A DNA stretch of 64,000 bases from UBA11865 sp963749825 (GCA_963749825.1 CAVVOI010000012.1:1623377-1687376); one strand, 5' to 3'; positions 37,721 through 46,622 are shown, counted from the stretch's first letter. Notes: generated from the sequence alone by a model not told the origin. Made by a program: numbers and translations.

Positions 37721-38560
37721 CTAATTCGATGTCAGGGATTCTTTGTTGAAGCTCGCTGACCTGCGATCAGTCTCCAAATAGGCTAAGATCGGCAGTAATT
37801 GACTCAAACAGGAGATGGTGAAGTCAGGCACGACACCTTCTTCAAGACGATCCAGGTGGGGCGGAGCCATAAGAACACTAATCAAGCCTACTTCATTTGC
37901 TCCGGCGATATCATTCAGGGGCCGGTCGCCGACGAAGACGGATCGCTCGGGGCTCACTTGTAACGCATCTAGCATGGCCAGGTAAATGAGTGGATGGGGT
38001 TTTAGAAAACCTATATCGGCGGCCGAAATCCGGGCATCCAGGTATGGAAGCAATTGGTAAGCTTGCAGTTCTGCATCTCGCACCCACATGGGCATGAATG
38101 AATTAGTCAACAAACCCAACCGGTAACCCTTTTGGCGCAAGACCTTTAGAACCGGCACTGTATCCGGGAAGGGCATAACGCCAGGCCGCGGACCCCAATC
38201 TAACTGGCGTAATAAGTGATCTATGTCGATCTTATTCAAGTCGAGGGCTAACTCCATTAATAAGCGACTGAGCATGTCACCAAAAGAGGTGATCTGCCAA
38301 TTCTTTTTGGCTTCAGCCCAAACAGCAAGAATGGCTTGATCGACGATAAGAAAGAATTCATCTTCTGGGGGTAACTTGTGGCCTAATGTCGTGAGGCTAT
38401 AGTGGATTGCGGCGATCTTGGGTTTGTAAAATTGCTCGCGACTAACGGCCGGACTCGACCAGTCTATGAGCGTATCATCTAAGTCGAAAATAATCGCTTC
38501 GACCCTGCGCTGGCTGGCAGACATGGACTGGCTCAGCTGCTTTCTCGAAGCTTCGATCAA
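37721..38560 (-). CDS. HAD-superfamily hydrolase
   Basis: 279 residues. The four HAD motifs are in order: FDLDDTLIDW (nucleophile and acid Asp), LLTNSF, KPHPLIY, and VGDRPLNDIAGA. A helical cap domain lies between motif I and II. The group includes phosphoglycolate-phosphatase-like enzymes; the substrate cannot be told. Its TTG start overlaps the DedA stop by four bases (TTGA); an ATG at 38524 is an alternative. It is probably cotranscribed with the DedA gene. Confidence 0.9.
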   Translation of the reverse strand: MIEASRKQLSQSMSASQRRVEAIIFDLDDTLIDWSSPAVSREQFYKPKIAAIHYSLTTLGHKLPPEDEFFLIVDQAILAVWAEAKKNWQITSFGDMLSRLLMELALDLNKIDIDHLLRQLDWGPRPGVMPFPDTVPVLKVLRQKGYRLGLLTNSFMPMWVRDAELQAYQLLPYLDARISAADIGFLKPHPLIYLAMLDALQVSPERSVFVGDRPLNDIAGANEVGLISVLMAPPHLDRLEEGVVPDFTISCLSQLLPILAYLETDRRSASFNKESLTSN

Positions 38561-39216
38561 GTAGCAGCGCTCGTAGGCTCCTCTTTATTTGCCTTGCTAC
38601 GAACGTATTCGATTACCATTGGCACAACGGAGATGAGAATAATCACTACGATAACCAGTTCAAAATTCTCCTGCACGAATGGGATGTTACCGAAGAAGTA
38701 CCCTAGCCAAATAAAAATTCCCGTCCAGAGAAAAGCGCCAACGATATTGTAGGTTAAGAATTGACGATATTTCATGGTCCCCACCCCAGCCACAAAGGGT
38801 GCGAAGGTGCGTACAATTGGCACAAAGCGGGCCAGGATGATCGTCTTACCACCATGTTTTTGATAAAACTGCTCCGTCTTCTCCAAATATTCCTTTTTTA
38901 GGAAGCGGATGTCCTGTTCAAAAGCACGCGGACCGATCTTGTTCCCGATCCAATAGTTGATCGTATCGCCCAATACAGCTGCCATAAAGCAGACGCCCCA
39001 CAGTATCCAGACATTTAGGGCACCGATGGCGGCGAAGGTGCCGGCGGCGAATAATAATGAATCTCCCGGCAGAAATGGGAAAATGACCAGGCCTGTTTCA
39101 ATGAATATGATCAGAAACAGCAAGGCATAAGTCCATATGCCGTAAGTTTGGATAATATCGGCCAAATGCTGGTCGATGTGTAGGACAAAATCAATGAGAG
39201 TCTGAATTAATTCCAC
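38557..39216 (-). CDS. DedA/SNARE-associated family membrane protein
   Basis: 219 residues with four to five membrane helices and the DedA motifs F-x-P-x-L-P-G-[DE] (FPFLPGDSLL), the G-D-x-x-x-Y-x-x-G block and F-x-R-x-x-P-x-x-R (FVPIVRTFAPFVAG). DedA proteins act in membrane homeostasis, including recycling of undecaprenyl phosphate. Start is GTG. It is the promoter-proximal gene of a two-gene unit with the HAD hydrolase. Confidence 0.95.
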   Translation of the reverse strand: MELIQTLIDFVLHIDQHLADIIQTYGIWTYALLFLIIFIETGLVIFPFLPGDSLLFAAGTFAAIGALNVWILWGVCFMAAVLGDTINYWIGNKIGPRAFEQDIRFLKKEYLEKTEQFYQKHGGKTIILARFVPIVRTFAPFVAGVGTMKYRQFLTYNIVGAFLWTGIFIWLGYFFGNIPFVQENFELVIVVIILISVVPMVIEYVRSKANKEEPTSAAT

Positions 39217-39687
39217 GCTAATACCTTACTTTACTACAAGCTAAGCGGGAAATTATAGCACAGGAATTGATGGCGCGGCGAACGAGGCTAGTTACCAACC
39301 CGAGGTTATCATTTTTCAAAAATCAATTTTCACTCAAGGCGAGGAGTGCTTCACTAACAGATTAATCTTTCATTATTTTAAGGTCTTGAGCAAACCGCCA
39401 CAAATTCTTCGGGAATGAACTTCGTCAGCAGCGGTTTACTTCTAGGCAATTGAGCCAGCTGGATTACATGTCGCTCCATAAAGATATGCGCAATTGCACT
39501 TAAGAACAATGATTAAGCCAACACGGCTGAACTTTACGGATCATGGATGGACCATATCACGATCACAAAAGGTGCAGTCAGTTTGAGTTGATGCATCATC
39601 TGGCGGGAAAAAGTCTTGTCATGTAGAATTTGGCCCAGGTTACAGCAACAAATAAACCACATCCTTTCCAAGTGAGGAGAACAACGG
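39217..39687. other. Intergenic stretch without a convincing gene
   Basis: About 470 bases between the divergent DedA gene and the small Cys-rich gene. The only long frame here runs antisense to the small gene and has no family features. It must hold promoters for both flanking directions; I see no clear sigma-70 elements, repeats or RNA. Confidence 0.5.
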
Positions 39688-39933
39688 GTGAACCAAAACG
39701 TCCAATCATACGAGCATTCAGCTTCCAAACACCGGGCGAGTTTAGAAAGAATACGTTCTGGTCTTGCAACCAGAGTGCGTATATTGGCCAGTCGCGATAG
39801 CTGCCCTGTTTGTAAAGCATTTGAGGGAGCCTATGATTTTGACGATGTCCCGGAGTTGCCGCTTGAAGGGTGTTCCCACCCGAATGGTTGCCGCTGTCAC
39901 TATGAACCTGTTCTAGATCGGTTCGGCCCCTGA
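39688..39933 (+). CDS. Small Cys-rich protein, CxxC...GCRC
   Basis: 81 residues. It starts at a GTG with GAGGAG about 9 bases upstream. The C-terminal half has SCPVCKAFEGAYDFDDVPELP and GCSHPNGCRCHY, five Cys and two His able to form a zinc site. The same Cys pattern and the D-x-x-x-x-P-x-L-P run occur at the end of larger proteins, including phage-head-type zinc modules and Chloroflexota hypotheticals; I recall this only as a general resemblance. No role can be assigned from the neighbourhood. Confidence 0.65.
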   Translation: MNQNVQSYEHSASKHRASLERIRSGLATRVRILASRDSCPVCKAFEGAYDFDDVPELPLEGCSHPNGCRCHYEPVLDRFGP

Positions 39934-40216
39934 TCATTATCCGGGAAACCACGGGCATGCATTCCTCGTGCGAGACCCATCATCTTGAATTAATCCTCAC
40001 GATAACCCAAGCAGAACAATAAACCTGATCCGTCTACGATCAGCATCGGTGAAAATTGCTGCAGTGAGCCATGTTCCGTCTCTAGAGGGCTTAGCTTGAC
40101 TTGATTTCGATCGGCACCTGAACTATATTGCTTTTATCTCTTACTTGTCATCTCGTAGTAATATCTGTGAAGGGTACGGAAAATCTCACTTAGCATGACA
40201 TTTGAGGCTTCATGGA

Positions 40217-41083
40217 ATGAAAAGCCGTCGAAAATTAATATCAAATCTGATCACTCTGATTGTTGGGGCACTTTTCGCCGCCCTGGCCTACAGCCTATTT
40301 TTGGTGCCCTTCAATATCGCGGCCGGCGGCGTTGGGGGGATCAGTATCATCATCAATTCGTTTACAGGCTGGCCAATAGGGACTCTATACCTGATCATGA
40401 ATATACCTCTCCTGGTCCTGGGTTATTTCCACCTGGGAGGCTGGAGCTTTCTGTGGCGGACCATCTTAGCGGTGGTGATCTTCTCGCTGTCCATTGACAT
40501 TTTCAGGGCCGGACTGCCAATGTGGCTAGATACATACCCTTTGACCGATGACGTTCTAATCAATGCCATTTACGGCGGAATCCTAGGGGGGATTGGGGCG
40601 GGCATGCTGTACCGTAGTGGTGGAACTTTGGGGGGTACGAGCATCGTCGGCCGCATTGTGCAAAGGAAAACAGGTGCGCCGCTAAGCCAGATCTATATCT
40701 ATACTGACGGGGCAATCATCTTCATCGCTGGTCTGGTCTTTGGTTGGGAATTGGCTCTATATGCGGCGCTGACTCTCTTCCTGAACGGAGTTGCGTCGGA
40801 CTACACCCAGGAAGGTCCCAGCGTCGTTCGTTCGGTGACCATCATCACAGATCATCCAGACTCGGTAAGCAAAGCCTTATTGAATGGGCTCGGTCGAGGC
40901 GTCAGCTATTGGGCTATCACCGGAGCATATACCGGACGGCACCATTCGATGCTGATGTGCACAGTCTATCGTTCCCAGGTAACCTCCCTGAGGGAAATCA
41001 TTGCTGAAGTCGATCGCGAAGCTTTCGTGGTTATTGGCACCGCCCATCAAGCGCTTGGGTCCAGCTTCAGGCCAATCACCTGA
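40217..41083 (+). CDS. YitT family membrane protein
   Basis: About 288 residues. Five to six helices in the first 190 residues include A-A-G-G-V-G-G-I-S-I-I, typical of DUF161, and are followed by a cytosolic DUF2179 domain (GVSYWAITGAYTGRHHSML, then a T-V-x-R-x-Q and I-x-x-x-D-x-x-A-F block). ATG 40217 is chosen over a TTG at 40202. Members are proposed transporters; the cargo is unknown. The stop lies inside a 13-bp tandem repeat. Confidence 0.9.
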   Translation: MKSRRKLISNLITLIVGALFAALAYSLFLVPFNIAAGGVGGISIIINSFTGWPIGTLYLIMNIPLLVLGYFHLGGWSFLWRTILAVVIFSLSIDIFRAGLPMWLDTYPLTDDVLINAIYGGILGGIGAGMLYRSGGTLGGTSIVGRIVQRKTGAPLSQIYIYTDGAIIFIAGLVFGWELALYAALTLFLNGVASDYTQEGPSVVRSVTIITDHPDSVSKALLNGLGRGVSYWAITGAYTGRHHSMLMCTVYRSQVTSLREIIAEVDREAFVVIGTAHQALGSSFRPIT

Positions 41084-41134
41084 GCTCATCACCTGAGCTC
41101 ATCAGCTGAGCTCATCAGCTGAGCTAATCAGCTG
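41075..41134 (+). repeat. 13-bp tandem repeat overlapping the YitT stop codon
   Basis: Four full and one partial copies of ATCANCTGAGCTC: two with ACC and two with AGC at the variable position, the fourth ending in CTA. The YitT stop TGA lies in the first copy. Each unit contains GAGCTC and CAGCTGAGCT, both partly palindromic, so several short hairpins are possible. A length change would shift nothing in YitT except sequence after its stop. Confidence 0.88.
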
Positions 41135-41147
41135 CTACGACCCGATG

Positions 41148-41936
41148 TCACAGCGGGAAATTGGTCGCACCACCATCAAACATCAAGGCATGACCATGGA
41201 TGAATCCGGCGGCAGGGGAGGCTAACCAGGCCACTGCGCGTCCGAACTCTTCGGGCTCAGCCATTCGACCTAAGGGGATATTGACCATGGCTTCGGCCAA
41301 TTCTTCATCGACGGTCGTGCCGTTTTTAGCAGCCCGGTCAGCCAACAATTTCTCTACCCGACCGGTTTTGGTGAAAGTGGGGTTGATGGAATTGATCCGA
41401 ATTCCCTTTGGACCCAGTTCGTTAGCCATGGACTTTAACATGCCGATGACGGACATTCGAATGGCATTGGAAAGAATTAAGTTAGGGACGGGCTGTTTAA
41501 CCGAAATTGATTCGATGGCTACAATGCTGCCGGATCCTTGTTCCAACATAGCGGGCACAACCGCATAACAAAGGCGAACGGCGCTCATCAATGTAAGATT
41601 GATGCCTTTTTGCCAATCATCAGGTCGCAAATCCGTAAAATCACCCGACGGTGGGCCGCTGGCATTAACGATCAGGATGTCTATCTGGCCGAACCTTTTC
41701 AGGGCTCGATCTACGAAGCGATCGATGTCCTGCTGGTTGGTGACATCGGCACGGGTCGCCATAATTTCGGCACCCGTTTCCTTGCGAATTTCTTCTGCGG
41801 TTTTTTCTATTAGGTTACTCCGGGCGCAAATCGCCAACTTTGCACCTTCTTCGGCGAAAGCCTTGGCGGCAGCCTTTCCCAATCCTTTGGAAGCGGCCGC
41901 GACCAAAACGACTTTGCCGGTTAATTGTAAGTCCAT
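41148..41936 (-). CDS. SDR-family protein lacking the YxxxK catalytic pair
   Basis: 262 residues of the short-chain dehydrogenase fold. The nucleotide region reads VAAASKGLGKA instead of the usual T-G-x-x-x-G-x-G. The N-A-S-G and catalytic Ser (AIESISV) are present, but at the Tyr-x-x-x-Lys position the sequence is L-S-N-A-I-R. The C-terminus ends with a normal L-M-F-D-G-G. A subgroup of 3-oxoacyl-reductase-like SDRs is known to depart from the classical motifs in this way. Activity is therefore doubtful; it may bind a ligand or use a different mechanism. Confidence 0.85.
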   Translation of the reverse strand: MDLQLTGKVVLVAAASKGLGKAAAKAFAEEGAKLAICARSNLIEKTAEEIRKETGAEIMATRADVTNQQDIDRFVDRALKRFGQIDILIVNASGPPSGDFTDLRPDDWQKGINLTLMSAVRLCYAVVPAMLEQGSGSIVAIESISVKQPVPNLILSNAIRMSVIGMLKSMANELGPKGIRINSINPTFTKTGRVEKLLADRAAKNGTTVDEELAEAMVNIPLGRMAEPEEFGRAVAWLASPAAGFIHGHALMFDGGATNFPL

Positions 41937-42152
41937 TCAAGTCTTCTCCAGTTTGAACATTCGAATCAAGTTCCCCAAAGAGTGCCTCAAGCGATCATCG
42001 GCCGGGACATTGCCGGAGCGAGTATAACAACCTTTACTTGGCCCCTCAATTGACCATCTGGATTCGCCATCTAGGTTGATATGCACGAAAGCAACTATAG
42101 ATTAGCGACTAGTATTTGACCTTGGAATGAATGGTTAAACAGGTAGCATGCG

Positions 42153-42177
42153 GCGTGAAGTCCGCCGGACTTCACGC
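42153..42177. repeat. Perfect 11-bp inverted repeat
   Basis: GCGTGAAGTCC - GCC - GGACTTCACGC is a perfect 11-bp stem with a 3-nt loop, in the 387-base gap between the SDR and adenine deaminase genes. No T-run follows on either side, so an intrinsic terminator is unlikely. It may be an operator, an RNA hairpin in the ade leader, or a repeat element. The rest of the gap (41,937-42,323) shows nothing recognisable; I do not see a purine riboswitch. Confidence 0.75.
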
Positions 42178-42323
42178 TTGAGAGCGTAGGAAGCATTGAC
42201 AGACCGCTTACTTCACTGTTTTATTCGTGTAGTTTCAACTAAAATATCCTGACAAGTAATGAAAATTTAGGATTGTTGAAAAAGCGTTTCTAGATCTCTT
42301 AGCGAACAATTGGAGGCATATCG

Positions 42324-44111
42324 ATGAGCACAAGACGGTCGGGATATAAAGTAACAAGAACGCTTGTCGATGTGGCTATGGGCCGCGCGCCGGCCGACAT
42401 GGTCATTCGAAATGGCCGCTGGGTAAATGTGCATAGCGGGGAAATCTTACCCCATACCGACGTGGCCATCGTTGACGGCCGGATCGCTTTCGTAGGCCAA
42501 AACGCGGAGCATACTGTTGGCGATTTCACCCAGATTATCGATGCCGACGACCGTTATCTTGTGCCAGGCCTTTGTGATGCCCACATGCATGTGGAAAGCG
42601 GCATGGTCACGGTAACTGAATTCGCCAGGGCGGTTATCCCCCACGGAACGACCAGCATGTTCATCGATCCCCATGAAATCGCCAATGTTTTGGGTATTGA
42701 CGGCGTTCGTCTCATGCACGATGAAGCCGCGACTTTACCCATCAATGTCTATGTTCAGATGCCAAGCTGTGTGCCTAGCGCTCCAGGCCTAGAAACGCCT
42801 GGGGCGTCAATTGGACCGGAAGAGGTAGCTGAAGCGATGAAATGGCCCGGTATAATCGGCCTTGGGGAAATGATGAATTTCCCGGGCGTGTACTTTAGCG
42901 ACGCTAAGATGCACGCCGAATTGGCTGAGACGATGAAAGCCGGCAAAGTGATTGGTGGTCATTATGCATCATTGGATCTGGGCTTACCGTTCCACGGTTA
43001 TGTGGCCGGCGGACCGGCCGATGATCACGAGGGAACCCGCAAGGAAGACAGCATTGCCAGGGTTCGCCAAGGTATGAAAGCCATGTTACGTCTGGGCTCG
43101 GCCTGGTATGACGTCGCCAACCAGGTTAAGGCCATCACCGAGAATGGATTAGATAGTCGTAACTTCATCCTATGTACCGATGATAGCCACTCAGGCACCC
43201 TCGTCCATGAAGGACATATGAATCGTGTATTGCGTCACGCCATAACCCAGGGCCTGCGACCCATCACCGCCATTCAGATGGCTACCTTGAATACGGCCGA
43301 ACATTTCGGTCTCGAAAAGGATATCGGCAGCATCACGCCAGGTCGTTACGCTGATATCATTATAACCAGCGATTTGCCTGCGTTTCCGGTCGAATTGGTC
43401 ATAGCAGCCGGAAAGATCGTTGCTGATAACGGGATGCTGCTAATTCAACTTCCACCCTACCCATATCCCCAGTTAGCAAAGGATACCGTTCGATTGGCGA
43501 AGGCATTGACGGCCGCAGATTTTGATATTTTGACGCCTGAACCTGTCAAAGTCCGGGTGATTGGCGTTATCGAAAACCAGGCGCCGACCCGTGCCGAAAC
43601 CCGTGTTCTTCCCGTTCGGGATGGTATTCTCCAACTCGATCCTCGCCAGGATGTCGCTCACTTGGCCTTAGTGGAGCGGCATAAAGGAACAGGCGAGGTC
43701 GTTAATGGTTTTGTCTCCGGGTTCGGATTCAGCGAACCATGCGCCGTTGCCAGCACCGTCGCTCATGACAGCCACCACATGATTGTCGCCGGGACCAGTA
43801 AAAACAATATGGCTGCGGCTGCCAATCGTTTGGGTGAAATTGGCGGCGGGGTCGTGGTTTATAAAGACGGGGAGGAGATTGCCCTGGTCAAGCTACCTAT
43901 CGCCGGCCTCATGTCCAATGAGCGGGCTGAAGTGGTCGCCGCGGAAGCGGAGCGTATGGTCAAAGCCTTTCGAGAATGTGGTTGCCAACTCAATAATGCA
44001 TATATGCAACTTAGCCTATTGGCTCTGGCCGTTATCCCTGAACTTCGTATCTCTGATCTCGGCATTGTGGATGTCGCAAAATTCGAGATTGTGCCCCTTT
44101 TTGTTGATTGA
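42324..44111 (+). CDS. ade: Adenine deaminase
   Basis: Converts adenine to hypoxanthine and ammonia in purine salvage. 595 residues, the length of the amidohydrolase-family Ade. Metal motif DAHMHVESG with H87/H89, the FIDPHEIANVLG block, GLGEMMNFPGV, CTDDSHSG, and the C-terminal lobe with AHDSHHMIVAGTS are present. The start ATG has GGAGG about 9 bases upstream. A monocistronic unit as far as can be seen. Confidence 0.97.
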   Translation: MSTRRSGYKVTRTLVDVAMGRAPADMVIRNGRWVNVHSGEILPHTDVAIVDGRIAFVGQNAEHTVGDFTQIIDADDRYLVPGLCDAHMHVESGMVTVTEFARAVIPHGTTSMFIDPHEIANVLGIDGVRLMHDEAATLPINVYVQMPSCVPSAPGLETPGASIGPEEVAEAMKWPGIIGLGEMMNFPGVYFSDAKMHAELAETMKAGKVIGGHYASLDLGLPFHGYVAGGPADDHEGTRKEDSIARVRQGMKAMLRLGSAWYDVANQVKAITENGLDSRNFILCTDDSHSGTLVHEGHMNRVLRHAITQGLRPITAIQMATLNTAEHFGLEKDIGSITPGRYADIIITSDLPAFPVELVIAAGKIVADNGMLLIQLPPYPYPQLAKDTVRLAKALTAADFDILTPEPVKVRVIGVIENQAPTRAETRVLPVRDGILQLDPRQDVAHLALVERHKGTGEVVNGFVSGFGFSEPCAVASTVAHDSHHMIVAGTSKNNMAAAANRLGEIGGGVVVYKDGEEIALVKLPIAGLMSNERAEVVAAEAERMVKAFRECGCQLNNAYMQLSLLALAVIPELRISDLGIVDVAKFEIVPLFVD

Positions 44112-44332
44112 ACAAGAACTATGTCAGGTATTTTGCAGCCTCATATTGCTCAAAAGTAGATTAACAAACAAGCTTATCGACTGGCTTATATTTCAACCAA
44201 AAACTCACTTTCAAATTCTTTAGCAATTTCTTGACAAAGTATATTCCTTTCGACTACAATTTGTCATACAACCATACCACCCTACAAATTTTTAAAAACC
44301 AGCCACATTTTCTTATTTTGGACCCGTAGTGA

Positions 44333-44870
44333 ATGATCAAACGTAGCCCCTCGCTTACCGATCAAGTAAAAACCCATATCAAACAACAGATCTTGATCAA
44401 TACCTATGAGGATGACCGCATTCCCTCGGAGACCGATCTGGCTGCGGAACTGGGTGTGAGTCGTACGACAATCCGGGATGCATTGAGCCGCTTAGAAAAT
44501 GAAGGAGTCGTCTATCGAAAGCAAGGGTCTGGCACGTACGTCAATAGACCTGGTTTGCAGATCAGGTCACGATTGGACGAGATCTGGTCCTATTCAGCCG
44601 TGCTGGAAGCACATGGCTATAGACCCTCGGCAAAGGTCCTGGATGTAAAGCGTGAAGCGGCCGATCCTGGCCTGGCAACAAGCTTGGAGTTGTCGACTGG
44701 CGATGAATTGGTGGTTGTGCGCAAACTTTTTTTGGAAGATAAAAAGCCTGTAATTTTTACCCGGGATTACCCGATCGCACAATCGGTACCCGAACAGTTG
44801 TTGCCCAACTTCTCAGGCTATCTGAAGACCGATGCGGCCACTTTGCCGGTTACAACGGGATTCTTGAACG
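44333..44870 (+). pseudogene. GntR-family regulator truncated by IS66 sequence
   Basis: The frame begins as a normal GntR/HutC repressor: a winged-helix domain (residues about 5-70, with PSETDLAAELGVSRTTIRDA and the wing R-K-Q-G-S-G-T-Y-V) and the start of a UTRA ligand domain (about 85-160). From about residue 183 the same frame becomes IS66 transposase (GCWALVRRKL), so the UTRA domain is lost. The exact breakpoint lies between about 44,810 and 44,880. The product would bind DNA but probably not its effector. Confidence 0.85.
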
Positions 44871-44874
44871 ACCC

Positions 44875-45764
44875 TGCCATCATCGGCGTGGGTTGTTGGG
44901 CGCTTGTGCGTCGCAAGTTGATGGATGCGAAAAAGGGATTGCCGAGGAAGAGAACAGAACAAGGGGCAACAGGATGCCCAGACCTGGCTTTATGGCAGGC
45001 TGTGCCACTTAGCAGGAGGAATCAGAAGCCAAACCACATCAGAAAGAGACAGCGTGCGGCAAGCCGACGCTGTGCCCACGCTCATCCGCTTCAAGGCGTG
45101 GCTCTACAAACAATCAGTACCGCCGCAGACGCTGCTGGGCAAAGCAGCATCGCGATGATCATTCTTGATACGGTCCGTGGGCTGACTTGGGAATTCTTGA
45201 TGGGGCGACAACTTGGCACACGATGCCAGCATTAGTGAGTCGCCGGAACAGCCGATATCCGCATGGGCCTGCTTCGTAGCAAACCAACATCCTCTCATGT
45301 GTTTTGGCAAACTTCTTGAACAACCGATCTACTGAACCCGGTTCGTTGTTGATATGGCCGTAGAACACGACTTCACCGCCTCGACCTGGTTTAGCTAAAG
45401 CCACGGCAATCGTGTCTTTGTGAACGTCTAATCCAATGAACTGATCGTATAGTTGTTGATTGCTCATATTCCTTTTCCCTATTTATTGGCTACGATGCCC
45501 ATTATGGGGAATAGGTCATATCATCTGGTTGTTCTGCGACAGCCAAGGTGGCGCCAAAGCGAGCGCGAATCTTTACAGCCTGATCGAGACGTCGAAAGCC
45601 AACGCGCTCAATGATTATTGTTTATCTCGAATATGTGTTTACCGAGTTACCTAAAGTAAGAGATGATGACGACATTAACAAACTACTGCCCTGGAACGTT
45701 GATCGTACTGTTATCAATCAAAAACTGAAGAAACCTGTAAACACGTAGTTGGCTGAACGCTTAC
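44875..45764 (+). mobile_element. IS66-family remnant, interrupted and frameshifted
   Basis: Three pieces of an IS66 transposase (TnpC) are recognisable: GCWALVRRKLMDA at the start, then after a frameshift SVRQADAVPTLIRFKAWL and LLGKA up to about 45,140; after the inserted IS110 piece, WLFCDSQGGAKASANLYSLI at 45,520-45,600; and after another shift, EYVFTELPKV and LLPWNVD to a stop near 45,747. The segment ends in ACGCTTAC (45,757-45,764), the usual IS66 terminal sequence. The N-terminal part and left end are missing, and TnpA/TnpB are absent. Fully inactive. Confidence 0.85.
45140..45490 (-). mobile_element. IS110-family fragment inside the IS66 remnant
   Basis: The N-terminal DEDD domain of an IS110 transposase, start at 45467 on the minus strand: FIGLDVHKDTIAVALAK (first Asp), CYEAGPCGYRLFR and CQVVAPS. 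After SRIPK the frame shifts and continues as DRIKNDHRDA at about 45,145, then stops abruptly where IS66 sequence resumes. The catalytic C-terminal domain is missing. IS66 sequence resumes cleanly on both sides, so this piece entered the IS66. Confidence 0.85.
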
Positions 45765-45860
45765 GGCACGTCAACTTGAATGAAGCCTTTAAGCAGAATT
45801 AGGAGCTACAACGCGACTGACGTGCTCTGGCCGGGCCTGACCTTATTACCTAAAGATCCG

Positions 45861-45923
45861 AAAGGTCTGCTTTCGGGCAGCTTTCGGGCTTTTGCGTTGC
45901 ACAATGAATTGAGCATCTTCGAC
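45861..45923 (+). repeat. Dispersed repeat, copy E
   Basis: Copy of the intergenic repeat described for 51,220-51,310. Shared blocks are GGTCTGCTTTCGGG, GTTGCACAATG and GAGCATCTTCGAC. It lies between the IS66 right end and the ferredoxin-like gene. The surrounding 45,765-46,081 has no convincing gene; a minus frame with RxxxYDLESDREEIVVL resembles the end of a RelE/ParE-like protein but is too short to call. Confidence 0.7.
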
Positions 45924-46081
45924 TTATAGCGTACATCGCGGCGCACCATTGACCGCGAGAACCACGATCTCCTCACGATCGCTCTCGAGATCATAGTTGC
46001 CGGGTGTTCATCGGTATCGCCAGGCAGACGAGCCGTAGCGCTGAATTGCATGAGCATCCTCCTGGTCGGGACCTCGTGCCT

Positions 46082-46372
46082 TCAGCCAAACTCTTTGCAT
46101 AGATTACGAATGTAGTCACCGTTGGAGTCGTGCACGGCACCGTCCTCGAACTCGATCTTGAACGCGGCGACGGGACAAACCCACGCGGCATTCAGAATCT
46201 GCAAACACTTTTCCGGGGTGTCTGGAGATGATGAGATGATCAATGGTCCACCCGATTCGCGCCGATCCTGCAGTAGATCCGGCGCTTCCTGCACACATTT
46301 GCGTTGATCCAGGCAAATGTTTGTATCGATCCAGAATCGAGAGATGCCTGGCAGCGTGGATTCAGAGGTCAT
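46082..46372 (-). CDS. Ferredoxin-like protein (3Fe-4S/4Fe-4S type)
   Basis: 96 residues from the ATG at 46372, which has AAGGAG about 8 bases upstream. The Cys pattern is C-x5-C (CLDQRKC) followed by EAPDLL and, later, C-x10-C-P (CLQILNAAWVCPVAAF), as in small single-cluster ferredoxins that serve cytochrome P450s. No P450 or reductase gene is in the window. One expected cluster ligand position is not certain, so cluster type is open. Confidence 0.6.
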   Translation of the reverse strand: MTSESTLPGISRFWIDTNICLDQRKCVQEAPDLLQDRRESGGPLIISSSPDTPEKCLQILNAAWVCPVAAFKIEFEDGAVHDSNGDYIRNLCKEFG

Positions 46373-46390
46373 ACAAAGGCTCCTTATCGT

Positions 46391-46477
46391 GAAATTGGCT
46401 TTGCCGTCCTGGATCATCTGCCCCATTACGAAGATAAGGGGTGCGATGACGCCAAACAATCCCACGGCTTGCCACTA
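46391..46477 (-). pseudogene. Fragment of the one-TM paralogous family
   Basis: On the minus strand the sequence encodes GLFGVIAPLIFVMGQMIQDG, strongly like GLFGVIASLIFVGLQMMQDR of the gene at 50,651, and the DNA is also similar. It reads into the start region of the ferredoxin-like gene, so only the N-terminal helix of this copy is left. It is the fourth member of the family in 6.2 kb. Confidence 0.75.
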
Positions 46478-46622
46478 CAGTCACACCGAAGTGATCTAAC
46501 ATGGGTTGTCGCTCATGCATTCCGTCGGGGCAATCTTCGCACAGTCCCACTGACAGCGTGGTGGCTTACGATCCCTACGCGACGGTGGACGAACCAACCC
46601 AAGCAGTAGAACCTAGGTCACC

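Noticed and set aside
41937..42323. Purine riboswitch before adenine deaminase
   Set aside because: I could not find the conserved loop sequences; only the 11-bp palindrome is clear.
45880..46057. RelE/ParE-like toxin remnant on the minus strand
   Set aside because: Only about 20 residues look similar and the frame has a stop; too weak to annotate.
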